From CAYZHM01 sp964478225 (lineage in GTDB: Bacteria > Pseudomonadota > Alphaproteobacteria > Micavibrionales > Micavibrionaceae): a stretch of DNA of 64,000 bases. The stretch is taken from assembly GCA_964478225.1 (NCBI GenBank), contig CAYZHM010000004.1, positions 96,609 through 160,608 of the forward strand, written 5' to 3'. The position numbers and the translations under genes were made by a program. Below the pieces are notes generated by a model. It saw only the letters and a program-made list of their open reading frames with translations, had not been told where the DNA came from and searched no databases. Positions 27,361 to 36,784 of this stretch are shown in pieces (the first letter of the stretch is position 1; each line of letters begins with the position of its first letter).

Positions 27361-29469
27361 ATGACTGGATTATATATTTTCATTATTTCATGCGGTGTAT
27401 TGGCGCTGATTTACAGTGCGGTGGCGGCGCGCCAGATTATGGCGAATAGCGCAGGTACCAAGAAGATGCAGGAGATTGCATCGGCCATTCAAGAAGGCGC
27501 GAATGCGTATTTGAACCGACAGTATAGAACAATTGCTATCGTCGGTGTGATTGTAGCAGCAGGCCTTTATTTCCTTTTGGGGTGGCATGTGGCGGCGGGA
27601 TTTGTTGTCGGTGCCGTTCTTTCTGGTTTGGCAGGATATACAGGGATGCTGGTTTCTGTGCGTGCGAACGTGCGGACGACGGAAGCGGCGAAGACCTCTT
27701 TAGAAAAAGCATTGGGCGTAGCGTTTAAATCAGGTGCGATTACAGGCATGCTTGTGGTTGGTCTTGGTTTGCTCGGCGTTGCCGGTTACTTCTTTGTTCT
27801 CCGCGAGAAAATGGGTGTTGATGTTCGTACGGCGATCGAAGGGATTGTTGCTCTTGGGTTTGGTGCGTCGTTGATATCGATCTTCGCGCGTTTGGGCGGC
27901 GGTATCTTCACGAAAGGTGCGGATGTTGGTGCTGACCTTGTGGGTAAGGTTGAAGCGGGTATTCCTGAGGATGATCCAAGAAATCCGGCCGTGATTGCTG
28001 ATAACGTTGGTGACAATGTTGGCGACTGTGCGGGTATGGCGGCTGACCTTTTTGAAACATATGCGGTGACGATTGTTGCGACGATGCTGATTGCATCCAG
28101 CGCATTTGCTCCTCAGTCTGTTGAGCAGGCGATGATTTTGCCGTTGTTGATTGGTGCGGTTTCTATTCTGGGCTCTTTGCTTGGAACAGGCTTTGTTCGT
28201 CTTGGCAAAAAGAAAAACATCATGGGCGCGCTTTACAAGGGCTTTATCGCCAGTGCGTTTTTCTCAGCTTTGTTGATTTCGATCGTGATTAACAATGTTG
28301 GTATCGATACAGAGCTTACGCTCGTGGGTGGCGAGAATGTTGTTTCTCTGCGCGACCTGTTCTTGTGCATTTTGACAGGGCTTGGCGTTACGGCGTTGAT
28401 CATCTGGATTACAGAGTACTATACCTCCACGGCTTACCGCCCTGTGCGTTCGGTCGCGAAGGCGTCTGAGACAGGGCATGGAACAAACGTAATCCAAGGT
28501 TTGGCGATTTCGTTGGAATCAACAGCGCTTCCTGTTCTGGTCATTTGTGGCGGGATCTGGATTGCGTACGATCTTGCTGGCCTTTACGGGATTGCGATTT
28601 CCGCAACGTCAATGCTTTCATTGGCGGGCATGGTTGTCGCGCTTGATGCTTATGGTCCTGTGACTGACAATGCGGGCGGTATTGCCGAGATGTCAGAGCT
28701 TCCTGAAAAAGTTCGTAAAGTGACTGACGCATTGGATGCGGTTGGGAACACGACGAAAGCTGTTACAAAGGGCTACGCGATTGGTTCGGCTGGTCTGGCT
28801 GCTTTGGTTCTCTTTGCGGGTTACACCGAAGAGATCAAGCACTACATGCCGGAGATGGGCGATATTTCGTTCCCGTTGCAAAATCACTATGTGATTATCG
28901 GCCTGTTTATCGGCGGATTGTTGCCTTACCTGTTCAGCGCGATGTCGATGACGGCGGTTGGCCGTGCGGCGGCAAGCGTTGTGGTTGAGGTTCGTCGTCA
29001 GTTCAAAGAAATCCCTGGCATTATGAAGGGAACTGCGAAGCCTGAGTATGGCCGTGCGGTTGATATGCTGACGAAGGCGGCCATTAAGGAGATGATTGTT
29101 CCATCGTTGCTTCCAGTTGCGGCGCCTGCAGTTTTACTCGGCGTGATTTACTGGCTGAGCGACAATGATCTGACCTCTGCGTTCCAGGCGCTGGGCGGTA
29201 TGTTGATTGGTACGATTGTCACAGGTTTGTTTGTGGCGATCTCTATGACTGCCGGTGGTGGTGCGTGGGACAATGCCAAGAAATACATCGAAGATGGTCA
29301 TCATGGCGGCAAAGGTTCTGAGGCCCATAAAGCGGCTGTGACTGGCGATACTGTCGGCGACCCATACAAGGACACAGCTGGTCCTGCGGTTAATCCGCTG
29401 ATCAAGATTGCGAATATTGTTGCGATCTTGTTGGTGGCGATCGTGGCGAAGTTTATGGTTGCTGGTTAA
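27361..29469 (+). CDS. hppA: Membrane-bound proton-translocating pyrophosphatase, potassium-independent
   Basis: Hydrolyses pyrophosphate and pumps protons across the inner membrane. The 702-residue protein has about 16 hydrophobic helices and the family motifs [60 protein letters not shown] and, near the C terminus, [19 protein letters not shown]. The Lys in [17 protein letters not shown] marks the potassium-independent type (potassium-dependent enzymes have Ala there). GAGGA precedes the start by about 8 bases. It has its own promoter and terminator. Confidence 0.97.
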   Translation: MTGLYIFIISCGVLALIYSAVAARQIMANSAGTKKMQEIASAIQEGANAYLNRQYRTIAIVGVIVAAGLYFLLGWHVAAGFVVGAVLSGLAGYTGMLVSVRANVRTTEAAKTSLEKALGVAFKSGAITGMLVVGLGLLGVAGYFFVLREKMGVDVRTAIEGIVALGFGASLISIFARLGGGIFTKGADVGADLVGKVEAGIPEDDPRNPAVIADNVGDNVGDCAGMAADLFETYAVTIVATMLIASSAFAPQSVEQAMILPLLIGAVSILGSLLGTGFVRLGKKKNIMGALYKGFIASAFFSALLISIVINNVGIDTELTLVGGENVVSLRDLFLCILTGLGVTALIIWITEYYTSTAYRPVRSVAKASETGHGTNVIQGLAISLESTALPVLVICGGIWIAYDLAGLYGIAISATSMLSLAGMVVALDAYGPVTDNAGGIAEMSELPEKVRKVTDALDAVGNTTKAVTKGYAIGSAGLAALVLFAGYTEEIKHYMPEMGDISFPLQNHYVIIGLFIGGLLPYLFSAMSMTAVGRAAASVVVEVRRQFKEIPGIMKGTAKPEYGRAVDMLTKAAIKEMIVPSLLPVAAPAVLLGVIYWLSDNDLTSAFQALGGMLIGTIVTGLFVAISMTAGGGAWDNAKKYIEDGHHGGKGSEAHKAAVTGDTVGDPYKDTAGPAVNPLIKIANIVAILLVAIVAKFMVAG

Positions 29470-29490
29470 TTACAGTTTTCTACGGAATTG

Positions 29491-29518
29491 AAAAAGCCCC
29501 TTGCGAGGGGCTTTTTTT
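29491..29518. terminator. Bidirectional terminator between hppA and the BamE-like gene
   Basis: AAAAAGCCCC (29491-29500), TTGCGA loop, GGGGCTTTTT then more T residues. The A-run on the left lets it act on both convergent genes. Confidence 0.85.
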
Positions 29519-29963
29519 ATTGGTTGGTCTTTTCGGCGTTTTTGTTGAAGCGGCCAAGATTGCCGAGGAGCTGTTGGGCGACGGTGGTTTTTGTGCCCTG
29601 TGTTTTGGTTTTTTCGCGCTCGATCGGAACATCCATGCGGCCGCTATCAAGCTCCTGAAGGGCGAGAACGGTTCCTTGCTCATCAAATTTCACCGCGATA
29701 ATGCGTTCGGCGACGATTTCAGGGTCAAGGATGCCGCGTTTTTCGGTTTCCTGTCCGATGTAGTACCAAAGATTGTCATCAAAGGGAGCTTGGGTTGTCG
29801 GGGAGCCCATGATTTTTAGAACGTCGGTGCGAGTGTGAACGCCAGGGGTGATTTGCTCTATCTGGTAATTCTCAACCATGTTCCCGCGCTTGTTCATTGT
29901 GGGGGTGCAGGCGACCAGGAGGGCGCTTGTGGTGACAAGGAGGAGTAAATTTGATGTCTTCAT
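29517..29963 (-). CDS. bamE: BamE (SmpA/OmlA)-like outer membrane lipoprotein
   Basis: A 148-residue lipoprotein. The signal MKTSNLLLLVTTSALLVAC ends in a lipobox, with Cys19 as the lipidated residue. The mature part has NYQIEQITPGVHTRTDVLKI, MGSPTTQAPFDDNLWYYIG and IIAVKFDEQGTVLALQEL, the BamE two-helix plus three-strand pattern. BamE assists beta-barrel assembly. The Lys/Thr/Gln-rich tail (about 110-148) is longer than in E. coli. It is divergent from the cytochrome bc1 chaperone gene. Confidence 0.85.
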   Translation of the reverse strand: MKTSNLLLLVTTSALLVACTPTMNKRGNMVENYQIEQITPGVHTRTDVLKIMGSPTTQAPFDDNLWYYIGQETEKRGILDPEIVAERIIAVKFDEQGTVLALQELDSGRMDVPIEREKTKTQGTKTTVAQQLLGNLGRFNKNAEKTNQ

Positions 29964-30029
29964 GATAACAAAATGGTTTTTAAAAAGATTTCTTTCCCCT
30001 ATATATCATCGCATAAGGATAAAAAATCA

Positions 30030-30545
30030 ATGTTTGCTTTGCTAAAACCTAAAAATCCCTATGAACAAAGCGCAGAACTTGTTTATGCGTCATGTCTGCA
30101 GCAGACACGCCAGCTTGTGTTCTATGAAGATTATGGTGTGCCGGATAGTTTTGATGGCCGGTTTGATCTTTTGACTTTGCATTTATTCCTGATCGTGCAG
30201 CGATTGGCTGGCGTTGAGCCGCGGTTTAATCAGGCGTTGTTTGATGTGATGTTTAAGGACATGGACCAAACTTTGCGTGAGATGGGGATCGGGGATGTGA
30301 GTGTGCCCAAGCACATGAAGCGGATGATGCTGGCGTTTAATGGGAGAATGCACGCTTATCAACGCGCTTTGGAGGAGGATGATTTGTCAGAGGTGCTTCG
30401 TCGTAACGTGTATGGTGGGGCTGAGGTTCAAGACGGTTGTTTGGAGTTGATGGAATCTTATGTGCGGGATCATCATAAATTATTACAAAAAACTGAAACT
30501 GATGTTATTTTAGGCGGCGAAGTGAGCTTTAAGGATTTGAATTGA
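30030..30545 (+). CDS. Ubiquinol-cytochrome c chaperone (CBP3-like) family protein
   Basis: A 171-residue protein related to mitochondrial Cbp3/UQCC, which helps cytochrome b assembly in complex III. Motifs: NPYEQSAELVYASCLQQTRQ, YEDYGVPDSFDGRFDLLTLH, LVQRLAG-like IVQRLAGVEPRFNQALFDVM, FKDMDQTLREMGIGDVSV and VPKHMKRMMLAFNGRMHAY. I start at ATG 30030 with AAGGAT 9 bases upstream; an earlier ATG at 29973 adds 19 non-conserved residues. The stop overlaps the next start (TGATG). Confidence 0.85.
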   Translation: MFALLKPKNPYEQSAELVYASCLQQTRQLVFYEDYGVPDSFDGRFDLLTLHLFLIVQRLAGVEPRFNQALFDVMFKDMDQTLREMGIGDVSVPKHMKRMMLAFNGRMHAYQRALEEDDLSEVLRRNVYGGAEVQDGCLELMESYVRDHHKLLQKTETDVILGGEVSFKDLN

Positions 30546-31141
30546 TGAGCAAGATGCAAGATATGGTTTTAGAGTGGTCGTATCTGTTTGATACGGAAGA
30601 ATTGGAGGACAAGCCGGTTAAGCTTGTGATTTCGCCAAGCCTAGATGAGAAAGTTCTTATCGCGCGGCGTTTGGGGGTGGGGTCTTTGGAGAGGCTGAGT
30701 TCGGAGCTTCGCGTTGCCAAGATTCCGGGGTCTATGGTTGTTCATGTTGCGGGGACGTTGAAGGCCGATATTACACAGACTTGCGTTGTTAGCGGCGAAC
30801 CTCTGAGTAGTCATATTGAAGAGGGGTTTGATGGGTGGTTTGCCGACAAAGCGGTGGCGGTTTCTCTGGCCAAGGCCCGGCAGGAGAAAATGATCGCCAA
30901 AGGGCAGTCTGAGGTGCCTTTGGTGGAAGAGCATGATGATCCAGAGCCCATAATCGATGGGCAGATCGATTTGGGGGAGCTGAGTGTGCAATATTTGGCT
31001 TTGGCCGTTGATCCTTATCCAAGGGGGGCGGAGGTTTCGGTGGAATATTCCTCTCAAACCCAGGAAGAGGGCGGATTTTCGTTTAAAAACCCGTTTGCGG
31101 CGCTTAAAGAGTGGAAAACCAAGCAAACAGGTCAGGAATAA
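30545..31141 (+). CDS. DUF177 / YceD-family protein
   Basis: A 198-residue protein of the YceD family, associated with 23S rRNA maturation and nearly always encoded just before rpmF, as here. The key pattern is CVVSGEPLSSHIEEGFDGWF and, later, DGQIDLGELSVQYLALAVDP with YPRG following. It overlaps the preceding stop by one base, so it is translationally coupled. The family's second Cys pair is incomplete. Confidence 0.85.
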   Translation: MSKMQDMVLEWSYLFDTEELEDKPVKLVISPSLDEKVLIARRLGVGSLERLSSELRVAKIPGSMVVHVAGTLKADITQTCVVSGEPLSSHIEEGFDGWFADKAVAVSLAKARQEKMIAKGQSEVPLVEEHDDPEPIIDGQIDLGELSVQYLALAVDPYPRGAEVSVEYSSQTQEEGGFSFKNPFAALKEWKTKQTGQE

Positions 31142-31214
31142 GACAATATTTCCTTGCAAAATGGGGATATTTTGTTTATCAAACAGGCCTGAGATTTAGA
31201 AAAGGATTAAAGAA

Positions 31215-31394
31215 ATGGCTGTACCAAAGCGTAAAACGACACCTTCCAGACGTAATCAGCGCCGTTCGCATGATGCGGTGAGCTCAACAAACTGGGTGGA
31301 AGATGCTGCGACAGGCGAGCCTAAGCGCCGTCATCATATTGACCTGAAAACAGGAACATATAAGGGCAAGCAAATTCTTGAGGGCAAGGCTTAA
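31215..31394 (+). CDS. rpmF: 50S ribosomal protein L32
   Basis: A 59-residue ribosomal protein: [20 protein letters not shown], then a short acidic middle and [18 protein letters not shown]. The N terminus is diagnostic. The zinc-binding cysteines of some L32 proteins are absent, as is usual in alphaproteobacteria. AAAGGATTAAAG precedes the ATG. It lies between DUF177 and plsX, its usual place. Confidence 0.96.
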   Translation: MAVPKRKTTPSRRNQRRSHDAVSSTNWVEDAATGEPKRRHHIDLKTGTYKGKQILEGKA

Positions 31395-31436
31395 ATAGAG
31401 TCTTGAGCATCTCTCGTTCCCCTGTACAGTGAGCTG

Positions 31437-32495
31437 ATGCAACAATCTTCCAGCATATCCCCGATTACGATCGCCCTTGATGGAATGGGCGGAGATCATG
31501 GAGTCTCCGTGGCTATTCCTGGTGCGGCCATGGTTCATGCCGATAGGCCTGATTTGCGTTTTCTGATCTTTGGGGATCAAGCTGCTATTCAGCCTGTTCT
31601 TGATAAGTTTCCATCTCTTAAAAGGGTTTCTGAGATCATTCATACCGACAAGGAAATTGGTATGGACGACAAGCCTTCGGCGGCGTTGCGTGCGAGCAAA
31701 GGCACGAGCATGCGTATGGCCATTGAAGCGGTGGAGCAGGGACGGGCGCAGGCCGTTGTCTCGGCGGGGAATACCGGTGCGCTTATGGCGATGGCCAAGC
31801 TTGTTCTTAAGCCTATTCACGGGATCCATCGTCCGGCTTTGGCCAGTATTTTCCCATCGTTGACTGGGCAGACGATCATGCTGGATCTTGGTGCGAATGT
31901 TTTGGTGGATGCCGAGACTTTGGCGCAATTTGCGGTTTTGGGGTGTGTATTCGCGAAGGTTCATAGTGGTTTGGCCATGCCTACGGTGGGGCTTTTGAAT
32001 GTGGGTTCGGAGAAAACCAAAGGGCCAGAGCATGTGCGTGCGGCGGCGGCCATTTTGGCGAATGTTGAAATTCCAGGGCGCTATTACGGCTTTGTTGAGG
32101 GGAATGATATTACCAAGGGTACGGTTGATGTGGTGGTGAGTGACGGTTATGCGGGCAATATTGCATTAAAAGCAGCGGAAGGCGTTGGCAAGCTTACAGG
32201 ACAATTATTTAAGGAGGCTATTTCGTCAGATCCTCTTTCCATGTTGGGCGGGGCACTTGCTTATTTTGCTTTGAAGAGATTTAAAAGCAAAGTTGATCCA
32301 CGGCTTTATAACGGCGGTGTTTTCCTGGGTTTAAGCGGGCTTTGCATCAAGAGTCATGGCGGAACGGATGCCCTCGGGTTTTCAAGCGCCATGCGTTTGG
32401 CCATAGAGATGGCCGAGCAAAATTACGTGCAAAAGGCGACGGCAGAGATTAATCATTTGATTAGTCAAGATTCGTTCCTTTCTCAGGGTGTGTAG
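31437..32495 (+). CDS. plsX: Phosphate acyltransferase PlsX
   Basis: Converts acyl-ACP to acyl-phosphate, the first step of phospholipid synthesis with PlsY. The 352 residues include ITIALDGMGGDHG at the N terminus, VSAGNTGALMAMAKLVL, PALASIFPSLTGQTIMLDLG, LLNVGSEKTKGPEHVRAAA, GFVEGNDITKGTVDVVVSDG and SHGGTDALGFSSAM. No good Shine-Dalgarno is seen before the ATG. A TTGAGC-16-TACAGT pair (31403-31430) ends 6 bases before it, so a leaderless message is possible. It is followed by fabH after 12 bases. Confidence 0.96.
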   Translation: MQQSSSISPITIALDGMGGDHGVSVAIPGAAMVHADRPDLRFLIFGDQAAIQPVLDKFPSLKRVSEIIHTDKEIGMDDKPSAALRASKGTSMRMAIEAVEQGRAQAVVSAGNTGALMAMAKLVLKPIHGIHRPALASIFPSLTGQTIMLDLGANVLVDAETLAQFAVLGCVFAKVHSGLAMPTVGLLNVGSEKTKGPEHVRAAAAILANVEIPGRYYGFVEGNDITKGTVDVVVSDGYAGNIALKAAEGVGKLTGQLFKEAISSDPLSMLGGALAYFALKRFKSKVDPRLYNGGVFLGLSGLCIKSHGGTDALGFSSAMRLAIEMAEQNYVQKATAEINHLISQDSFLSQGV

Positions 32496-32507
32496 GATAA
32501 AAATATT

Positions 32508-33437
32508 ATGAGCATTCATTCAGTTATAGTTTCGACGGGCTCTTATCTGCCTGCTAAAGTTTTGACCAATCAGGACTTGGAAAAAATGGTTGAGACCAGC
32601 GATGAATGGATTGTTCAGCGGTCTGGTATTTCGGAGCGGCGCATTGCAGCCGAGAATGAAACGACATCTGATCTTGCTATCAAAGCGGCCCGGAGCGCCT
32701 TGGGCGATATTGATCCTGCGACGATTGATGGAATTATTGTGGCAACGACAACGCCAGACCAAACATTTCCAGCTGTGGCGGTGAAGGTACAGGCGGCTTT
32801 GGGTATTTCTCCGTGTCCGGCGTTTGATGTTCAGGGGGTGTGTACCGGCTTCATTTATGCGATGAGTGTAGCGGATGCGATGATTAAGACCGGCGCTTGT
32901 AAGCGTATGTTGGTCGTCGGTGCAGAGAAAATGTCGTCTATTTTGGATTGGACGGATCGCACGACGTGCGTTTTGTTTGCTGATGGCGCTGGGGCGGTTA
33001 TTCTTGAGGCTTCGGAAAACAAGAAAGCCGGGATTATTTCCACGCATCTTTATGCGGATGGAAGCGGCCGGGATTTGCTTTATGCCGATGATCATATTGT
33101 GATGAACGGGCGCGAAGTTTTTAAATATGCGGTGAAGTATATGTCCGACGTTGTGGGTGAGGTTCTTGAGCAGAATAATATGACAGGAGCCGACATTGAT
33201 TGGTTGGTGCCGCACCAGGCCAATATCCGCATTATAGAAGCGACAGCCAAGAAGCTTGATATGCCGATGGAGCGTGTTATTACAACAGTTCAAAAGCATG
33301 GAAATACATCGGCGGCGTCTATTCCGCTGGCCTTTCATGAGGGTGTTTCTCAAGGAAAAATCAAGCGCGGGGACGTGTGTTTGCTTGAGGCCATGGGCGG
33401 CGGCTTTACATGGGGCGCAGTTTTACTGCGGTTTTAA
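32508..33437 (+). CDS. fabH: Beta-ketoacyl-ACP synthase III
   Basis: Starts fatty acid synthesis by condensing acetyl-CoA with malonyl-ACP. The catalytic triad is visible: Cys112 (DVQGVCTGFIYA), His236 (LVPHQANIRI) and Asn266 (KHGNTSAASIPLA). The N terminus SVIVSTGSYLPAKVLTNQDL and C terminus GGGFTWGAVLLRF are canonical. At 309 residues it is slightly short for the family. It follows plsX in the standard plsX-fabH-ihfA order. Confidence 0.96.
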   Translation: MSIHSVIVSTGSYLPAKVLTNQDLEKMVETSDEWIVQRSGISERRIAAENETTSDLAIKAARSALGDIDPATIDGIIVATTTPDQTFPAVAVKVQAALGISPCPAFDVQGVCTGFIYAMSVADAMIKTGACKRMLVVGAEKMSSILDWTDRTTCVLFADGAGAVILEASENKKAGIISTHLYADGSGRDLLYADDHIVMNGREVFKYAVKYMSDVVGEVLEQNNMTGADIDWLVPHQANIRIIEATAKKLDMPMERVITTVQKHGNTSAASIPLAFHEGVSQGKIKRGDVCLLEAMGGGFTWGAVLLRF

Positions 33438-33534
33438 GCAGGGTTTTAAGTAAAATTCTTCACCCTTTTTCTTCCGAAAACAGCTTTAGCCTTTGATTAT
33501 GAACCGTATTTTTGGCTTTTTTATCCAATAAAAT

Positions 33535-33563
33535 TTGACGTGGCCGATTTCAGGTAGTAGGTT
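33535..33563 (+). promoter_or_regulatory. Candidate promoter of ihfA
   Basis: TTGACG (33535-33540), 17-base spacer, TAGGTT (33558-33563). It lies 38 bases before the ihfA ATG in a 163-base gap. The -35 is good, the -10 weak. Confidence 0.4.
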
Positions 33564-33600
33564 TGATTCACATACTTAGTGAGTCTTTTTGAGGTGCACG

Positions 33601-33894
33601 ATGGAGACAACAACGATAACAAGAGCGGATCTCGCAGAGGCCGTTTATGAACAGGTGGGATTATCGCGTAACGAATCGGCCGATCTGGTTGAGAGTATTC
33701 TTGGCGAAATTTCTGATGAGCTGGTTAAAGGGGAGCATGTAAAGATCTCTTCTTTTGGTAGTTTTTCTGTAAGAGAAAAAGGTGAACGTATTGGGCGTAA
33801 TCCAAAAACAGGGGTTGAGGTTCCGATCTCGCCGCGCAAAGTTTTGGTGTTCCGTGCGTCACATGTTTTGAAGGATCGCATTAACAAGGGATGA
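33601..33894 (+). CDS. ihfA: Integration host factor alpha subunit
   Basis: DNA-bending nucleoid protein that pairs with IhfB. The 97 residues begin [19 protein letters not shown] and contain [25 protein letters not shown], the proline-tipped arm region and [21 protein letters not shown] start at ATG 33601 with GAGGTG 4 bases upstream. A MerR-family gene follows, the usual alphaproteobacterial order. Confidence 0.94.
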   Translation: METTTITRADLAEAVYEQVGLSRNESADLVESILGEISDELVKGEHVKISSFGSFSVREKGERIGRNPKTGVEVPISPRKVLVFRASHVLKDRINKG

Positions 33895-33938
33895 TTTGCC
33901 CATAAGCAGAATAAAAAAAGCAGGTCGGGGAGTAGTCA

Positions 33939-34526
33939 ATGAGTCCAAATAATTATTTGCAAAATGGCGGCCTGTTTGACGGTCGTGAAGAAATTCAAGG
34001 CAAGCAGAATACAGAGGCAACGGCGGCTGCGCCCGTAATAAAAAGCGGAGGTCAAACGAGATCTGTCATGAAGAATGCAACGAAAACCAAAGCGGCGGAT
34101 GCTTTTAAGACCATTAGTGAGGTTTCTGAACTTTTGGATGTGCAGCAGCACGTTTTGCGGTTCTGGGAAACCAAGTTTTCGTATGTGCGGCCGCTTAAGC
34201 GTGGTGGCGGGAGGCGTTACTACCGCCCTGAAGATGTTGAGCTTTTAAAATCCATTCACAAATTACTTTATACCGAAGGGTATACCATTAAGGGTGTCCA
34301 GAAGCTTTTGCGCGAGAAGGGCAAGAATTTTGTTGTTGAAACTGGGGGCGCAAAGCCTTCGCCTGCGCAGACGCAGGAGGTTTTGGCGCAGAAGCCGGGC
34401 ATGCCGCAGAGCTATGCTGATCTTAAGAAGCCGGCAGATGCGCTTAGTGAATCGCAAAGACATGTGCTGCGGGCGATGCTTGACGATCTGAAAGAAATTC
34501 GCCGGATGATTGGTAAAGACGAGTAA
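33939..34526 (+). CDS. MerR-family transcriptional regulator
   Basis: A 195-residue regulator. After a disordered N-terminal region of about 55 residues comes the MerR winged helix: [60 protein letters not shown] and [14 protein letters not shown]. The C-terminal part is a linker then a helix ([20 protein letters not shown]). There are no cysteines in metal-binding positions, so it is unlikely to be a metal sensor. GGGGAG precedes the start. It sits between ihfA and tRNA-Pro as in many alphaproteobacteria. Confidence 0.88.
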   Translation: MSPNNYLQNGGLFDGREEIQGKQNTEATAAAPVIKSGGQTRSVMKNATKTKAADAFKTISEVSELLDVQQHVLRFWETKFSYVRPLKRGGGRRYYRPEDVELLKSIHKLLYTEGYTIKGVQKLLREKGKNFVVETGGAKPSPAQTQEVLAQKPGMPQSYADLKKPADALSESQRHVLRAMLDDLKEIRRMIGKDE

Positions 34527-34547
34527 GGTCGTTCTTCCCTATTTGTC

Positions 34548-34577
34548 TTGACAGTTTCCCTCTTCATTCCCTACAAC
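34548..34577 (+). promoter_or_regulatory. Promoter of tRNA-Pro
   Basis: TTGACA (34548-34553), 18-base spacer, TACAAC (34572-34577). It ends 9 bases before the mature tRNA 5' end. Confidence 0.7.
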
Positions 34578-34586
34578 TGAACGCGT

Positions 34587-34663
34587 CGGAACGTGGCGCA
34601 GCCTGGTAGCGCACTTGCATGGGGTGTAAGGGGTCGTGGGTTCGAATCCCGCCGTTCCGACCA
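34587..34663 (+). tRNA. tRNA-Pro, anticodon GGG
   Basis: 77 bases with complete cloverleaf. Acceptor stem CGGAACG pairs with CGTTCCG, D arm GCGC/GCGC, anticodon stem CTTGC/GTAAG with loop ATGGGGT giving anticodon GGG (codon CCC), T arm GTGGG with loop TTCGAAT. The 3' CCA is encoded. It is a single gene with its own promoter; the accessory cluster begins about 130 bases downstream. Confidence 0.97.
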
Positions 34664-34799
34664 TTTTCCCCTTCTTTCTATTAAATTTGCTTTTTCCTGC
34701 CTGACATGGTTATTTGCTATGTAAATTAACCTTGGGTTTGAAATGTACTGGAAAAATTCGCTCTCAATGATTTTTGCTGGGAGGTCTAAAGGGCCCGCA

Positions 34800-35840
34800 A
34801 TGATGGACTTTGTCGTGGCCAGCGATGAGCATTGCCATGTTGTGTTTGTAAATCCTGTTTCATCGTTCTGTGAGGAATATGATCGGTTTATGAAAGAAGT
34901 CTCTCAGGAGATTGGTTGGGGAGATGCTGGGGATGATATTGATCGATCAGCTTATAAATTTTTAATTGTGCCGAAAGGCGCGAAAGATGTTGTAGGCAAC
35001 AGTATCGGCGGGTTTCGTTTGAGTGTTTCTGATGGGGTTGCTCTTCAAGTTTTGCATGAAAAGGGCAGGTCTGAGGATTTGCGATTTGTCGAAGAGGATC
35101 GATTAAGGTTAGAGCTGATTGAGACATATGCTGATGTCATGCGGTTGTTGTTTAACAAAAGCACCAAGCGCTTTATTGCTGAGTTTTCGAAAATTCGTGT
35201 TTCGGAGAAGAGAAAGAATAGGGCGGGTTTGGAACTCTATTTTCCTTTTAAACTCATTTTGGCAACGCTGCAGGCGATTGCGAATTATCTGGCGGATATT
35301 CATCCGGGTCTCCATAAGGAGGCCGCAGGTTGGGGGATTTCAAATTTTGATCCACGTCTTGTTGAGGTTGCGAAAAATCTATTTGGCTTGAATCCTATAT
35401 ACGAAGGGAAGGCCTTTGATTATTTGGGGAAAGCTCGGTTTACGGTCTATGAAGAAAGGGCGGATTGGGCACAATCGGTTCGGATCAATACGCAAGTTAT
35501 TGAGAAGTATATTCCGGTAGATTCATGGGTTTTTGGTTTAAGAGATCCTAAGGCCGCGTTTCCTCTTCCTGTGTATGGGCCTCAGAACAGCGTGGTTGGA
35601 TATGCCTTTTACGAAGGCCGGCGCCTTAAAGGGTTTTATGATGAGAAGTTTCAGCAGACACTCTATTTCAGGCCCGATATTCCGGCGGAGTTCAAAATTG
35701 ATCATTTGACAGGAGACCGGTACATATATGAAGCTGATGGGAAAGTGACGCAGTGGATAGCTGCGATAGACGAAACACACGTTTTCAACACGGAAGATCC
35801 TGAACAAGGCCCATTGCATGAGTATATTGCCCCCGCTTGA
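34800..35840 (+). CDS. Unrecognised protein at the head of the accessory cluster
   Basis: No family recognised. I start at ATG 34800 because AAAGGG lies 6 bases upstream; an earlier ATG at 34743 would add 19 residues and has no ribosome binding site. About 346 residues, soluble, no signal peptide or membrane helix. It has an alpha/beta N-terminal part (MMDFVVASDEHCHVVFVNPV), a helical middle (LELYFPFKLILATLQAIANY) and a C-terminal part rich in aromatic residues and Asp, with DHLTGDRYIYEADGKVTQWI, which resembles short beta-hairpin repeats. Its last 23 bases overlap the AraC-family gene, so the two are translated together. A regulatory partner or sensor role is inferred from this only. Confidence 0.6.
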   Translation: MMDFVVASDEHCHVVFVNPVSSFCEEYDRFMKEVSQEIGWGDAGDDIDRSAYKFLIVPKGAKDVVGNSIGGFRLSVSDGVALQVLHEKGRSEDLRFVEEDRLRLELIETYADVMRLLFNKSTKRFIAEFSKIRVSEKRKNRAGLELYFPFKLILATLQAIANYLADIHPGLHKEAAGWGISNFDPRLVEVAKNLFGLNPIYEGKAFDYLGKARFTVYEERADWAQSVRINTQVIEKYIPVDSWVFGLRDPKAAFPLPVYGPQNSVVGYAFYEGRRLKGFYDEKFQQTLYFRPDIPAEFKIDHLTGDRYIYEADGKVTQWIAAIDETHVFNTEDPEQGPLHEYIAPA

Positions 35841-36591
35841 AGAAGTTTTGGTTCATAATTCCGAGAAGTATATGGGGGCCATTCCTTTGGATGATACGAC
35901 GTTTTATTTGAAGTATCGGCGGAACATTGTTGCTCCGGAGTCGCGTCATCAATGTTTTTCAAAGTTTTGGATTCTCATTCGCATACCACCTGCGCAAACA
36001 GGAAAAGTGCTTTTCCGCTTTGCTGATCAGTATATTTCTGTTTCCCCGCCAATCGTATTTTTTATTCCGGCCTTTACACCAGTTGAATGGCTGTATTATC
36101 CCGGGGTCTATGAGTATGAGGCGTATTCCTCTTACACGGGGATGGATGACGGGTTGCCCAAGCATCCTTTGTGTTTTCCTTATGAACGTTATACCGAAAT
36201 TCGAGGATATAATGACATTGTGGATTTGCTGCGGCAGCGAGACCATCTTGATCTTTCGCTTCGTCGCACGCGTTCCTATGCGGCGGAGAGGGCCAAAGGT
36301 TTTTTGGATCGGTATTTTGCGGAAGGGTTATCGTTTGAAGAGATTTGCAATGATATACGTCTTTCGCACAGAACCATGGGGCGGGAGTTTAAAAATTATT
36401 ATGGTTTGACTCCTGTGGCCTATCGCAACGTTTTGCGAACCTTTGAAGCGTTTAGACTGCTCCGGAACGGGGAAAGTGTTACGCAGGCGGGGCTTATGGC
36501 TGGATTTTCTGGCATGACCCAATATAATGATCATTTTCACCGGGTTTTTGGTGTTTCTCCTAGGCATTTTGTGAGTAAGGCTGTTTCATAG
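35818..36591 (+). CDS. AraC-family transcriptional regulator
   Basis: A 257-residue regulator. The C-terminal 95 residues form the AraC double helix-turn-helix: AKGFLDRYFAEGLSFEEICN, DIRLSHRTMGREFKNYYGLT, PVAYRNVLRTFEAFRLLRNG, VTQAGLMAGFSGMTQYNDHF and HRVFGVSPRHF. The N-terminal 150 residues are beta-rich (KFWILIRIPPAQTGKVLFRF, ISVSPPIVFFIPAFTPVEWL) and resemble a cupin-like ligand-sensing half, though I cannot name a ligand. It overlaps the upstream gene by 23 bases and faces the methyltransferase gene across a 193-base AT-rich gap, making that gene a likely target. Confidence 0.85.
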   Translation: MSILPPLEEVLVHNSEKYMGAIPLDDTTFYLKYRRNIVAPESRHQCFSKFWILIRIPPAQTGKVLFRFADQYISVSPPIVFFIPAFTPVEWLYYPGVYEYEAYSSYTGMDDGLPKHPLCFPYERYTEIRGYNDIVDLLRQRDHLDLSLRRTRSYAAERAKGFLDRYFAEGLSFEEICNDIRLSHRTMGREFKNYYGLTPVAYRNVLRTFEAFRLLRNGESVTQAGLMAGFSGMTQYNDHFHRVFGVSPRHFVSKAVS

Positions 36592-36636
36592 ACGGTAAGT
36601 GCAGGCTAAAAACCGAAAGTCTATTTGGGCTATTTT

Positions 36637-36645
36637 TGCTATAAT
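36637..36645 (+). promoter_or_regulatory. Candidate extended -10 promoter upstream of the methyltransferase
   Basis: TGCTATAAT (extended -10, TGn plus perfect TATAAT), no clear -35. It would give a leader of about 130 bases that contains the 36747 palindrome. Confidence 0.4.
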
Positions 36646-36746
36646 TTATCTCGAGTATTAAAATATATTTCTTCTTTATCAATGACTTAACAATCTTTCT
36701 ATCCTTAAGAATAATCCAAGTTTTTCTAAAATCTTAACCATATTAT

Positions 36747-36760
36747 GTCTAATATTAGAC
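36747..36760. promoter_or_regulatory. Perfect 14-base palindrome, probable operator
   Basis: GTCTAATATTAGAC is its own reverse complement. TATTAT, a good -10 box, ends directly before it (36741-36746), so the palindrome would cover a transcription start. The GGAG ribosome binding site is at 36774 and the methyltransferase ATG at 36785. With no loop it is unlikely to act as an RNA hairpin. The rest of the 36592-36784 gap is AT-rich and holds nothing else I recognise beyond the upstream -10-like site. Confidence 0.55.
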
Positions 36761-36784
36761 TGGCATAAACAAAGGAGTATTTGC

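Noticed and set aside
36734..36741. CtrA half-site TTAACCAT upstream of the methyltransferase
   Set aside because: Only one half-site; no TTAA-N7-TTAA pair. An 8-base match in AT-rich DNA is weak evidence.
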